Shown: positions 33,025 through 41,407, counted from the first letter of the stretch. The stretch is 64,000 bases of DNA from Nocardia sp. NRRL S-836 (GCF_001279525.1 NZ_LGDY01000164.1:1-64000), one strand, 5' to 3'. Made by a program: numbers and translations. The notes: generated by a model from the letters alone, not told the origin.

Positions 33025-33181
33025 TAGGTACTCCAGAGTGCGCTCGGGCTTGCGCTACGAGTAGAACACGAGATCGTCACGTCGTGTGAAGCAACTGAAG
33101 CGGGCTGTAGATCATCCGGGCGTTCCCCCTGCGACGAATTACGTCTAATCTGGCCGACACATCATCACTGAGGAGACGTCA

Positions 33182-33331
33182 GTGGGGAACACCAGGACCA
33201 AGATTCTCTCCGTCGCTGGCAAGGTTCACCCGACTGCGAACGCCCTGGTCACACACAGTGCGTGCGTCTCAAACATGCGCACGTGTCCACCCCATGTGAA
33301 CGCCCTGATCGGCCGGTTCGCGGCCCCGTGA
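33182..33331 (+). CDS. Possible 49-residue small ORF
   Basis: GTG-started ORF with a strong ribosome binding site GAGGAG ending 6 nt upstream. The peptide starts MGNTRTKILSVAG and contains two related segments, TANALVT and HVNALIG. It lies in the otherwise empty gap between the secretion operon and the RHH-like gene and could be a leader or a small protein co-transcribed with the latter. No homologue is recognised. Confidence 0.35.
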   Translation: MGNTRTKILSVAGKVHPTANALVTHSACVSNMRTCPPHVNALIGRFAAP

Positions 33332-33371
33332 GGTGCCCGGCCCGCAGGGACGACTCCGAGGAGATTCGCCC

Positions 33372-33704
33372 ATGACCGAACCTGACCTCGTGCCGGACGG
33401 AAGTGTGGACGGAATCACAGCCTCCCCTAGTGCTCCAGGCGTGAACCAGCCTACCGGGGACAGCCCGCAATCCCGGCGCCGGGTCCAGCGGACGATCAAC
33501 TTCGACCGGTCGGTGCTGGAGCGGGCCCGTGCGGCGGCGACGTACCTCGGCTCGTTCGAGCCCCAGGCCGAGGTGCGGTCGCTGGCCGACATCGTGAACC
33601 CCGCTGTCCTGGCGTACGTGACAGAGCTGGAGGAGCTGTACAACGGCGGCGAGCCGTTCCACCCGGTGCTGCGGATGCCGTCCGGGCGGCCGTCCAAGCG
33701 CTGA
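33372..33704 (+). CDS. Small DNA-binding-like protein, possible ribbon-helix-helix
   Basis: 110 residues. The disordered first ~38 residues are followed by RRRVQRTINFDRSVLERARAA, which reads like the beta-strand plus helix start of a ribbon-helix-helix fold, and then by helices to VLAYVTELEELYNGG. It may be a centromere- or operator-binding protein; this rests on pattern, not on a recognised family. GAGGAG precedes the ATG by ~10 nt. It is transcribed away from the secretion operon and could regulate it. Confidence 0.5.
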   Translation: MTEPDLVPDGSVDGITASPSAPGVNQPTGDSPQSRRRVQRTINFDRSVLERARAAATYLGSFEPQAEVRSLADIVNPAVLAYVTELEELYNGGEPFHPVLRMPSGRPSKR

Positions 33705-33756
33705 GCACGGCGAAAGGCCCGGCGACCGAAGCCGCCGAGCCCTCACCGTCCAGTCC

Positions 33757-35343
33757 CTACGAGGCGCCGCGGATGCGCCAGAACATGCCGGTCGAGGCGT
33801 AGTCCGGGCCCACGGAGCCCTTGCCCCAGAAGTAGTCGTTGAAGTTGCCGTACCCACCGGTCGAGGGCAGGTACACGCCCATGGTCGCCCATTCGACCGA
33901 AGGCGGCTGGGTGTCGATGCTGGCCTGCGCCCACGCGTCGCGGACCTTCATCGGCTTGTTCCACCACAGGAACGGCGAGCGCCACATGTAGTGGCCGAAC
34001 TTGCCGCCGTGGTTGGCGGAGTTGTAACTGATCGTGGTGAAGCTGTTGATCTGGTGCAGGCCGCGGAAGGCCTGGCCCCAGCGCTGGCCCCAGGACTGGC
34101 CACCGGTGCTGGTCTCCAGGATCTGGCAGGTGAAGAGGCTCATCCACTCGACGTCGTTGTTGCCCCAGCGCGCCTCGGTGTTGGCGAGCTTGGTGTCGTT
34201 GTGGCTGGAGCAGCCGGTGAAGTAGAAGCCGGTGCCGGAGCCGTGGCCCTGCCAGTAGGTCAGGTCGACGTCGTCGGCCCAGTTCGTGTCGTCACCGCCG
34301 GCGGACGCCGGGTCCTTGAAGTCGCTCTCCCAGGCGTTGTGGTCGAGCCAGCTGAAGTCGCGGGTGATGCCGTGGCTGCTCGCCTCGCTGTTGAACGTGC
34401 CGATGTTGGCCGCGGTGTTGGGCAGGCCGGCGCAGTTGCCGGTGCCCTCGCTACCGACCTGGGTGCCGCCGGCCTGCGCCTTGAACTGCTGCTCGGGGCG
34501 CGGGGACTGCGGCGGCTGCGGCACCGGCATCGCGGCGCCGACCGCCGCGGGCAGGGTGATGGCCTGCGGGGCGCCACCGTCGGCGGTGCGGCCGGTGCAG
34601 CGGAACGACGGCTCGACGCGGTCGACCTTCTGGTCGAGCGCCGGTGCCACGTAGACGTAGGCGACCTCCGGCTTCACCTCGGCACCGAGGTACTTCTGGC
34701 ACAGCTGCAGGCCGTAGCCCAGGTCGTTGACCTTGACGCTGCCCGCCTTCTCGAACGTGCGGGCGGCGTGGCTGACCGACGTCACGCCCTGCTCGTCGAA
34801 CGCGACGCGGATGTTCGCGCCCTCGCCCTCCAGCGGGATGCCGCCGAGCTGGAAGGTGTAGGAGACGGACGTGTCGATGTTCTGGGTGAGCGCGGTGCGC
34901 CCGTTGGCGTCTGCGAGCTCGAACGTCGTGTACCGCGCGATGGGCGTGGCGTTGTCGGGCAGCACACCGGCGGAGCGCAGCGCCTCCTGGACGCGCTGGG
35001 CGGCCTCGTCGGCCGGGATGGCCTTGATCCGCTTGAGCGCTTCGAGGTCGAGTGCGGTCTGGGTGGTCTCGTTGCCGTCCTCGTCCGGCCTGCCCTGTCC
35101 TTTGTCGACGGTGGGCACGCGGAGGTAGCGCTGCTCGTCGGCGAACGCCACCTCACCGCTCTCGGACCGCGCGATGTCCTTGAGCCCCAACGCTCTTTGC
35201 AGCCTCTGCGCCTGTTCCTGGTCGAGCCCCGTGCCGGTGACCCCGTACACCGGCAGCTCCGGTTCCGCGGCGAGACCGGTCCCCGCCGCCCCCGCGGTGA
35301 TCAGGCTGGACAGGGCCAGCACCACGGTCAGCTTGCGTCGCAT
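33757..35343 (-). CDS. Large secreted protein, DUF6345-like C-terminal domain
   Basis: 528 residues with a Sec signal peptide (MRRKLTVVLALSSLITAGAAG...LAA). Residues ~25-260 form an all-alpha/beta region of unknown fold. After a Pro/Gln-rich linker, residues ~300-528 carry TYWQGHGSGTGFYF, WMSLFTCQIL and LHQINSFTTISYNSA, features I associate with DUF6345 proteins. The invariant HG, Cys and His could be a catalytic His/Cys set resembling caspase-like folds; this is speculative. AGGAGGGG lies 5-12 nt upstream of the ATG. An apparent N-terminal extension inside thrC is spurious. Confidence 0.7.
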   Translation of the reverse strand: MRRKLTVVLALSSLITAGAAGTGLAAEPELPVYGVTGTGLDQEQAQRLQRALGLKDIARSESGEVAFADEQRYLRVPTVDKGQGRPDEDGNETTQTALDLEALKRIKAIPADEAAQRVQEALRSAGVLPDNATPIARYTTFELADANGRTALTQNIDTSVSYTFQLGGIPLEGEGANIRVAFDEQGVTSVSHAARTFEKAGSVKVNDLGYGLQLCQKYLGAEVKPEVAYVYVAPALDQKVDRVEPSFRCTGRTADGGAPQAITLPAAVGAAMPVPQPPQSPRPEQQFKAQAGGTQVGSEGTGNCAGLPNTAANIGTFNSEASSHGITRDFSWLDHNAWESDFKDPASAGGDDTNWADDVDLTYWQGHGSGTGFYFTGCSSHNDTKLANTEARWGNNDVEWMSLFTCQILETSTGGQSWGQRWGQAFRGLHQINSFTTISYNSANHGGKFGHYMWRSPFLWWNKPMKVRDAWAQASIDTQPPSVEWATMGVYLPSTGGYGNFNDYFWGKGSVGPDYASTGMFWRIRGAS

Positions 35344-35503
35344 CGTTCGTTTCCCCTCCTCGGTGGAGACGGCCGACTGCAGGGGCCGACCGTCTGACAG
35401 GAGGATCGGGGCGGTGCGTCCGTGATACCGACCGCGGCGGGCCGGGCCGGACGCACCACTCGAACGGCCGCACTTCTGTAACGCGCCTTGGGGTCGCGGG
35501 TAC

Positions 35504-36628
35504 TTAGAGGCGGGCAGCTGGGTATTTGATGCCGGCACCGGTGTTGAGGACGACCACCTCGTCGCCGGCCCGGATCCAGCCGTCCTCGCGCAGTGCCTTG
35601 ACGGCGCTGAGCGTCGCGGCGCCCTCCGGGCACAGGAACACGCCCTCCAGCCGTGCGCATTCGACCCGGTCGGCCTCGATCCGCTCGTCGCTGACGGCGA
35701 CCGCGGTGCCGTTGGTCTGCCGGAGCGCTTCGAGGATGATGAAGTCCCCCAGCGGTTTCGGCACGTTGATGCCGAACGCGCTCGTGTGGGCACCGTCCCA
35801 GAAGACCGACTCCTCCGCGCCCTCCACGAACGCCCGGACGATCGGCGCGCACCCCGTCGACTGCACCGCGACCAGCCGGGGCAGCTTCTCGCTGATCCAG
35901 CCGAGCTCGCGCATCTCCTGCAACGCCTTGTAGATGCCGATGAGGCCGACACCGCCGCCGGTCGGGTAGACGATCACGTCGGGGACGCGCCAGCCGAGCT
36001 GTTCGACGATCTCGTAGCCCATCGTCTTCTTGCCCTCGACGCGGTAGGGCTCGCGCAGGGTCGAGGCGTCGAACAGGTCGACGTCGGCGAGCGCCTGGGC
36101 GGCGTCGGCGATGGTGCCCGGCACGACCCGCAGCTCAGCGCCGCTCGCCAGCACCTCCTCGCGGGTGATCAGCGGGGCGTCCTGCGGCATGGCGATCACG
36201 CTGCGCAGGCCGGCGCGGGCGGCGTACAGGGCCCAGGCGGCGCCCGCGTTGCCGTTGGTCGGCATCTTGATGCCCTTGATGCCCAGCTCCTTGGCCTTCG
36301 CGACACCGACCGCCGCGCCGCGGGCCTTGAACGAACCGGTCGGCACGAGCGACTCGTCCTTCATGATCACGGTCGTGCCCAGGACCCGGCTGAGCGCGGG
36401 CAGCGGCACCAGCGGCGTCATGCCCTCGCCGAGGCTGAACAGCGGGTCGGGCGAGAACACCGGCAGCACACCGCGGTAGCGCCACAGCGAGTTCTCGGCC
36501 GTCGGCCGCGTGACGCGGGTCAGGTCGTAGCGGGCCAGCAGCGGTGACGCGCAGGAGTGGCAGAGGTTCTGGACGGCGTTGGCGTCGTGCTCACGGCCGC
36601 ACCGGGCACACTCCAGATGAGAAAGCAT
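35504..36628 (-). CDS. thrC: Threonine synthase
   Basis: 374 residues, a PLP fold-type II enzyme converting O-phosphohomoserine to threonine. The N-terminal zinc-ribbon-like segment (CARCGREHD...LCHSC) is typical of this class. LGEGMTPLVPL follows, then the PLP-binding Lys in PTGSFKARGA (about residue 100), the phosphate loop PTGGGVGL and C-terminal VVLNTGAGIKYP. The start is 17 bp from the 3' end of RNase P RNA on the same strand. No hom or thrB is adjacent. Confidence 0.88.
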   Translation of the reverse strand: MLSHLECARCGREHDANAVQNLCHSCASPLLARYDLTRVTRPTAENSLWRYRGVLPVFSPDPLFSLGEGMTPLVPLPALSRVLGTTVIMKDESLVPTGSFKARGAAVGVAKAKELGIKGIKMPTNGNAGAAWALYAARAGLRSVIAMPQDAPLITREEVLASGAELRVVPGTIADAAQALADVDLFDASTLREPYRVEGKKTMGYEIVEQLGWRVPDVIVYPTGGGVGLIGIYKALQEMRELGWISEKLPRLVAVQSTGCAPIVRAFVEGAEESVFWDGAHTSAFGINVPKPLGDFIILEALRQTNGTAVAVSDERIEADRVECARLEGVFLCPEGAATLSAVKALREDGWIRAGDEVVVLNTGAGIKYPAARL

Positions 36629-36645
36629 GCGTCCATCAATACAGG

Positions 36646-37034
36646 CGGATGAGCCGGCATGTAAGCCGGATCCTGTTCACGGAGCTCACGCCCCGATCGG
36701 CGGCCATCCATCTGGGCCTGCCGTTGCCGACAGGCTCTAGCGGCCTACCCGCGAGCATCGGGCGGGCCGCCCTCGAACGCTCGCGCAGACGCTTGCGCGC
36801 CCTCCTGGCCTTGCTCCGGGTGGGGTTTACCTAGCCGCCCCAGTCACCTGGGGCGCTGGTGGTCTCTTACACCACCGTTTCACCCTTACCCCGGCCTGGT
36901 AGGGCCGGGGCGGTCTGTTTTCTGTGGCACTGTCCCGAGGGTCGCCCCTGGTTGCCGTTAACAACCACCCTGCCCTGTGGAGTCCGGACTTTCCTCGACG
37001 GTCACCCGCCGCGGCCGCCCTGCCGACTCATCCG
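36646..37034 (-). ncRNA. rnpB: RNase P RNA, bacterial class A
   Basis: About 389 nt. The 5' end (read leftwards) begins GGATGAGTCGGCAGGGCGG and leads into the universally conserved GAGGAAAGTCCGGACTCC. The interior has the conserved GGGTGAAACGGTG-like and ACAGAAA elements. The 3' end GGCTTACATGCCGGCTCATC pairs with the 5' terminus as helix P1. It processes the 5' ends of tRNAs together with RnpA. Exact ends are estimated from the P1 helix. Confidence 0.93.
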
Positions 37035-37045
37035 CGTCCACCAGG

Positions 37046-37074
37046 ATATCCCAGCGGCTGGGAGCGGTTGTCCA
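37046..37074 (-). promoter_or_regulatory. rnpB promoter
   Basis: On the minus strand TGGACA (37069-37074) and GGATAT (37046-37051) are spaced by 17 bp. Transcription would start about where the RNase P RNA 5' end is inferred. Confidence 0.55.
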
Positions 37075-37102
37075 CCGGTCCGGACGTTGCTTCACTCGAC
37101 GC

Positions 37103-37162
37103 ATGACACGACGTCGCCACGTCGACTACGGCCGCGTGGCAGCCAGCCTGTGTTGCCCCTGA
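37103..37162 (+). CDS. Cysteine-type leader peptide upstream of an FMN reductase
   Basis: A 19-residue ORF, MTRRRHVDYGRVAASLCCP, with Arg-rich start, an HVDxxRV core and tandem Cys codons just before the stop. This is the pattern of actinobacterial leader peptides found 5' of sulfur and cysteine genes, where ribosome stalling at Cys codons couples expression to cysteine supply. It lies 44 nt upstream of the SsuE-like reductase and reads in the same direction. Confidence 0.7.
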   Translation: MTRRRHVDYGRVAASLCCP

Positions 37163-37206
37163 GCCCCGCCGCCACCCACGTCCGCGATCTCAGGGAGCGC
37201 CCTGCC

Positions 37207-37728
37207 GTGTCCAACTTGCTGATCATCTCCGGCGCGCCGTCCCCGGCCGCGCCCACCGGTCTCGTCGTGTCCCACGTCGGCGCCCTCCTGGAGGCCGCGG
37301 GCCACCGCGTGACCCACCTGAACGTGCGCGCACTGCCGACGTTGTCCCTGCTCACCGAGGACCTGCGCGACCAGGAGATCGCCGCCGCGGTCAGCGCGGT
37401 GCTCTCCGCCGACGGCGTCGTGGTCGCCTCCCCCGTCTACCGCGCCGCCTACAGCGGCCTGGTCAAGGCACTGCTCGACCTGCTGCCGAAGAAGGCGCTG
37501 CGCGGCCGCGCCGTGCTCCCCCTGGCAACCGGCGGCAGCCAGGGGTTCCTGGTGGCGATGGACTACGCGCTGCACCCGTTGCTCGCCTCGAAGGGCGCGG
37601 ACCAGGTGGTGCGCGGCGAGTTCGTGCTCGACCAGAACGTCGGCACCCCCGCGGCGGCACTGGCCCTGGAGGCGGCGACGGACCGCTTCACGACCGCGCT
37701 GACCCCGCGCTTGCGCAAGGCCGGCTGA
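37207..37728 (+). CDS. NADPH-dependent FMN reductase, SsuE-like
   Basis: 173-residue flavodoxin-like reductase: LLIISGAPSPAAPTGLV (phosphate loop), VVASPVYRAAYSGLVKALLDLLP and LPLATGGSQG are characteristic of the SsuE/MsuE group. SsuE supplies reduced FMN to two-component alkanesulfonate monooxygenases during sulfur starvation. The GTG start has AGGGAG about 9 nt upstream. The cysteine leader peptide just upstream supports a sulfur-limitation role. No ssuD or transporter is adjacent. Confidence 0.85.
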   Translation: MSNLLIISGAPSPAAPTGLVVSHVGALLEAAGHRVTHLNVRALPTLSLLTEDLRDQEIAAAVSAVLSADGVVVASPVYRAAYSGLVKALLDLLPKKALRGRAVLPLATGGSQGFLVAMDYALHPLLASKGADQVVRGEFVLDQNVGTPAAALALEAATDRFTTALTPRLRKAG

Positions 37729-37730
37729 GC

Positions 37731-38816
37731 TCAGCCCAGGTGTGACGTGTCGTTGACGAGCTTCACCGACGCGTGCCCGTCCGGGTAGAACTCGGCGATC
37801 GAGACACCCGTCAGGTCGAGGTGCATGCGGAACAGGAACTGCGGCCCCACGTCGAGCGCCTGCCGCAGCAACGTCTTGATCGGCGTGACGTGACTCACCA
37901 CGACAAGCGTCTTGCCGCCGTACTTGGCGATGAGGTCCGTGCGCGCCTTCCGCACCCGTGCGTGCACCTCGTCGAAGCTCTCGCCGTTGGGCGGCTTGAC
38001 ACTCGTGTCCCCCAGCCACCTGCGATGCACGTCGGGGTCCTGCCGCGCCGCCTCCGCGAACGTCAGCCCTTCCCACGCGCCGAAGTCCGTCTCGATGAGC
38101 CCCTGGTGGGTGACGACGTCGAGCCCCACGGCGTCGGCGAGCTTCTGCGCGGTCTGCGTGGCCCGCTGCAGGGGCGAGGAGACGATCGCCGCGATGTCCT
38201 CCACTGTGGACAACCGCTGCGCGGCCCTGCTCGCCTGCTCCAGCCCCAGCTCGGTGAGCGGGTGGTCACCCCGCCCGGAGTAGCGGCGTTCGACGCTCAA
38301 CCTGGTCTGCCCGTGCCGCAACAGGATCAGCCGCGTCGGCTCGCCGACCGCGCCGCTCCAGTGCGGCTGCTTGGCCCCTTCGGCCTGCTGGGGTTGCTTG
38401 TCTTGCTGGTCCTGCTTTGCATCGTCCATGGCCTCGTTGGCCAGCCGGTCAGCCTGCCGGTTGCGCTCCCGCGGAATCCACTCGTAGGCAACCCGGTCGA
38501 ACCCGTCCGCGAGCTGCCGAGCCTCCCGCGCCAACGGCTGCATCGAGGGGTGCTTGATCTTCCACCGCCCCGACATCTGCTCCACGACGAGCTTCGAGTC
38601 CATCCGCACCTCGACGACCTCGGCCCCGACCTCCCCCGCAGCCCGCAACCCGGCGATCAACCCCTGGTACTCGGCCACGTTGTTGGTCGCAACCCCCACG
38701 AACCCCTTGCGCTCGGCCAGCGTCTCCCCGGTCCGGTGATCACGGACAACGGCCCCGTACCCAGCCGGCCCCGGGTTGCCCCGCGACCCTCCATCGGCCT
38801 CGACGATGACCTTCAC
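37731..38816 (-). CDS. Bifunctional RNase H1 / histidine phosphatase (CobC-like), Rv2228c homologue
   Basis: 361 residues. Residues 1-130 are RNase H1: EADGGSRGNPG (first Asp), NNVAEYQGL (Glu), VRMDSKLVVEQM (Asp) and RNRQADRLANEAM (Asp). A Gln/Lys-rich linker (QDQQDKQPQQAEG) leads to a histidine phosphatase, residues ~165-361, with LLRHGQT and SHVTPI. The M. tuberculosis homologue removes RNA from hybrids and acts as alpha-ribazole or acid phosphatase. The GTG start has GAGGAGG ~8 nt upstream. It is the last conserved core gene before tRNA-Leu and the island. Confidence 0.93.
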   Translation of the reverse strand: MKVIVEADGGSRGNPGPAGYGAVVRDHRTGETLAERKGFVGVATNNVAEYQGLIAGLRAAGEVGAEVVEVRMDSKLVVEQMSGRWKIKHPSMQPLAREARQLADGFDRVAYEWIPRERNRQADRLANEAMDDAKQDQQDKQPQQAEGAKQPHWSGAVGEPTRLILLRHGQTRLSVERRYSGRGDHPLTELGLEQASRAAQRLSTVEDIAAIVSSPLQRATQTAQKLADAVGLDVVTHQGLIETDFGAWEGLTFAEAARQDPDVHRRWLGDTSVKPPNGESFDEVHARVRKARTDLIAKYGGKTLVVVSHVTPIKTLLRQALDVGPQFLFRMHLDLTGVSIAEFYPDGHASVKLVNDTSHLG

Positions 38817-38893
38817 CGGCCGTCCTCCTCGCGTGTCCAGGTGTTGTCGGCACCGATCGTAGGCACCGCGCGGGGGCGTTGCGTGCCCCCTGG

Positions 38894-38922
38894 TTCGAGG
38901 GCGTTCACCGGGCGTATATGAT
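38894..38922 (+). promoter_or_regulatory. Candidate promoter of tRNA-Leu
   Basis: TATGAT at 38917-38922 is a good -10, 13 nt before the tRNA. TTCGAG at 38894-38899 is a weak -35 at 17-bp spacing. Confidence 0.4.
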
Positions 38923-38934
38923 TCAGCCACACCG

Positions 38935-39020
38935 GTCCGGGTGGCGGAATGGCAGACGCGCTAGCTTGAGGTGCTAGTCCCCGAAAGGGGGTGGGGGTTC
39001 AAGTCCCCCCTCGGACACCA
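38935..39020 (+). tRNA. tRNA-Leu (anticodon GAG)
   Basis: 86 nt with encoded CCA. Acceptor GTCCGGG pairs with CTCGGAC, the anticodon stem CTAGC/GCTAG closes a TTGAGGT loop giving GAG, the long variable arm CCCCGAAAGGGG marks a class II tRNA, and the T arm is GGGGG-TTCAAGT-CCCCC. Its 3' end is the insertion point of the genomic island. Confidence 0.95.
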
Positions 39021-39080
39021 GCACTATTCACCAAGGGGGTGGGGGTTCAAGTCCCCCCTCGGACACCAGCACTATTCACC
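38985..39080 (+). repeat. 48-bp tandem duplication of the tRNA-Leu 3' end (attL region)
   Basis: Two identical 48-bp copies, 38985-39032 and 39033-39080. Each spans the end of the variable arm, the T arm, the acceptor 3' strand with CCA and 12 bp of flank. The first copy belongs to the intact tRNA. The second is non-functional and borders an integrase remnant, as expected of a left attachment site. Confidence 0.85.
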
Positions 39081-39735
39081 CCCACTGGGTTGATGGAGAC
39101 ATCAGCTTCGTGGGGGTTTGCTTGTAGTGGACCTGCGGGTCTATCGCGTCGTACAGCTCCTCCAGTCTCGTCGGGGCGTGTCCTCGCAGTGCCTCGCTGA
39201 CGTCTCCGATGGAGTCGATCGCCGCGTAGATCTGGACGATGTCCCGCTCGACCGGTGCCGGAACGGGCGTCCGGGCAGCCCGTGCCGCTGCGCATCGTTG
39301 ATCACCTCAACCAGCGCAGCCGAGTTGACGCCGGCCATGATGGCGTTCTGGAATCTCGTCAGCTTGGCTTCCACGTCAGCGAGCCTCTTCTTCGCGGCAG
39401 CACGACTGAAATCGATCACCGGTTCTTGTGAGTCCATCAGCGCGGCAACGATCCGGTTCCGCTTCTTCCGGTCGAACAAGTGCCCGAGTCAGCCGTTGAT
39501 GGCGTCATGAAGAAGGCCCTCCCGCAAATAGACCGCTCCGGGATGCGACGCGAGCACCGGAGAGCCCGGAGCCAGGGTGCGTGTGGGCACCGGTAGTACA
39601 TGGCTTTCTTGCGTGGGCTGCCCTCCATCTTCCTGCCGCAGATGTCACACCGAATCCGGCCGCGGAACAGGTAGCGGTGCTTCGGACAGGCGGCAGAGGA
39701 CTTCGACGACCGAGGAAACGAAGGCATTCCACCAC
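39076..39735 (-). pseudogene. Decayed large serine recombinase (C-terminal part)
   Basis: Three consecutive reading frames on the minus strand encode successive parts of a large serine integrase. First is the zinc-ribbon start (RYLFRGRIRCDICGRKMEG, then MYYRCP). Next is a helical, probably coiled-coil, part (FDRKKRNRIVAALMDSQEP to VEVINDAQ). Last is the tail DIVQIYAAIDSIGD...LEELYDAID. At least two frameshifts and loss of the N-terminal catalytic domain make it non-functional. It ends inside the duplicated att sequence, consistent with an old integrase gene next to its site. Confidence 0.8.
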
Positions 39736-39739
39736 CTCT

Positions 39740-40170
39740 ACGGCGCTGCGGTCGGTACTGGCTACCCGGAGAACGTCCTGGAGCACCTGACGTTCACGCT
39801 GGCCGAGGCAGGCTGGACCGAGCTGGAAACGTCCGAGTGGGAGGGGCATCGTGGAAGCGCTCCTACACCGGGGCGAGCACTGCATCCGAGCCTCAGACGA
39901 CCCGGTGAACCGGCAGGTGCGCCTGAGCGACGGCAGGGACGAGCTGAACCTGGACCTGCTGGCGACGGCGTCTTGGTCGACGGCGCCATCGACTTCGGGG
40001 ACGGTTCGGCGCCCTTTCTGAGGTTGCCCTCGCCAGCCCAAATTACAGTGCTCGGGCTGCACCCGACCACCGACGGGACGCTGCGCGGTCCGCACTCGGT
40101 CGAGCTCGCCGGACATCAGCTCCACGCATTGGCCGAGGTCGCCGGCCTGCGACACCCGGCGACCGGCTAA
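39740..40170 (+). pseudogene. Degenerate coding remnant of unknown family
   Basis: Protein-like sequence switches frame twice. FHHLYGAAVGTGYPENVLEH and ELETSEWEG lie in one frame. From GTG 39851, EALLHRGEHCIRASDDPVNR to LNLDLLATA lies in another. VDGAIDFGDGSAPFLRL then returns to the first frame and ends at the TAA at 40168-40170. The 56-codon piece from 39851 has GAGGGG upstream and might still be translated. I recognise no family; the pattern suggests a broken island gene. Confidence 0.4.
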
Positions 40171-40196
40171 ACGGCGATCGCGGCGACTCGTAGAAC

Positions 40197-41360
40197 TCAG
40201 GCAACTGGTCCTCGGGCCTTCTCTAGCACCCTCTCCACTTCGGCCACGACCTCGTGCGACCGGCCGTAGGTGGCGACCGCGTCGTCGTACAGGTTGCGGA
40301 GTTTCGCGAAGGCGGCCTCGACCTCGCCGCTCACGAGGTGCTCTTCGGCATTTCCCAGACGCTCGTGAACGACCTCGCGGGTGAGGTACGTGCCGCGCCG
40401 GCGGCGAGAGAAACCGAAATCACGCTTCGCACCGGTCCGCCCGGATCGATTCGAGTCGTTCGCGGATCGGATCCGATGAGGGATCGTCAGGTCGAACTCG
40501 AACGCCGGGTCGGGTGCGGCATCCCCCTCCTTCGGGAGGTACGGAGTGAATACACGGATCACGTCCTGGCTCGTCAGCCGCTTTTCGTGGTCCTTCGCCA
40601 AGAGCCCCAGAACCAGCTCGTCCACTTCAGGAGGAATTCCCGGTACGCGTTGCCGCAAAGACGTCGGCACGGTATATAGGTGGTGCTGCTGGAGCGACGG
40701 CCCGCCGTTCACCGCACGGAAAGGCTCGGTTCCGGTCAGCATCAGATGGAGCACGCAGCCGAGTCCGTACAGATCGGAACTGGGCAGGTCCCCTTTTCCC
40801 TGGAAACGCTCGGGCGCCATGTACGGCTCGGTGCCGACATTCAGCTCGGTGTACCGCGTCGGATCGCCGTCGATGGCCAGGGCGATGCCGAAATCGATCA
40901 GGTAGACCCAGCCCTGCGAGGTGATCATGAGGTTGCTCGGGGTGAGGTCGCGGTGCAGGACGTTCTTCGCGTGCGTGGCAACGAGAGCCTGCGCCACGGG
41001 CACCGCCAGACAGGCGACCTCCGTCACCCTGGGACAGTTCCTCCCCAGGTAGTCGTGCAGCGTGATGCCGTCGACGTACTCCATCACCAAGTACGGACGC
41101 GTCCCGTGCACGCCCTGGTCCAGGAGCTTCGGAACGTTCGGGTGATCGACCTTCGCCAGGTTCCTCCCTTCGTGGGCGAACCGGCCCAAGAGCTTCCTCT
41201 CGGCATTGGCGTTGACCCCCTCCGAAACCGTCCGGGGGGTTTTGACGACGACATCGCGACCTGCGATCCGATCGAAGGCGATGAACGTGAGCGCCATCCC
41301 GCCACCGTCGATCGCACGATCGACGCGGTATCGATCGCCGACCGATTCACCAATCCGCAA
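40197..41360 (-). CDS. Hanks-type serine/threonine protein kinase
   Basis: 387 residues. Residues ~10-275 are a complete kinase domain: glycine loop AIDGGGMALTF, VVVKTP (ATP Lys), YLVMEYVDG hinge, catalytic loop VLHRDLTPSNLM, DFG in LIDFGIAL, and activation segment ending GTEPYMAPERF. There is no membrane helix or PASTA repeat. The C-terminal ~110 residues contain a basic stretch (SRRRRGTYLTREVVHERLG) and helices resembling a TPR-like tail. The start is probably TTG (GGAG nearby), so the N-terminus is uncertain. It is divergent from the PIWI operon by 116 bp, inside the island, and may phosphorylate operon products; that is inference. Confidence 0.85.
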   Translation of the reverse strand: MRIGESVGDRYRVDRAIDGGGMALTFIAFDRIAGRDVVVKTPRTVSEGVNANAERKLLGRFAHEGRNLAKVDHPNVPKLLDQGVHGTRPYLVMEYVDGITLHDYLGRNCPRVTEVACLAVPVAQALVATHAKNVLHRDLTPSNLMITSQGWVYLIDFGIALAIDGDPTRYTELNVGTEPYMAPERFQGKGDLPSSDLYGLGCVLHLMLTGTEPFRAVNGGPSLQQHHLYTVPTSLRQRVPGIPPEVDELVLGLLAKDHEKRLTSQDVIRVFTPYLPKEGDAAPDPAFEFDLTIPHRIRSANDSNRSGRTGAKRDFGFSRRRRGTYLTREVVHERLGNAEEHLVSGEVEAAFAKLRNLYDDAVATYGRSHEVVAEVERVLEKARGPVA

Positions 41361-41401
41361 TTCTCCGCGCTTTCATTCCGAAGGCCACACGTGCCGGGCG
41401 G

Positions 41402-41407
41402 AGTATA
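41402..41407 (-). promoter_or_regulatory. -10 box for the island kinase
   Basis: TATACT on the minus strand, a near-consensus -10 about 42 nt upstream of the kinase start. No clear -35 at 17 bp. Plus-strand promoter elements for the PIWI operon are not obvious in the same gap. Confidence 0.4.

Noticed and set aside
38985..39080. Second tRNA gene
   Set aside because: The second copy contains only the 3' 36 nt of the tRNA; acceptor 5' strand, D arm and anticodon arm are absent.
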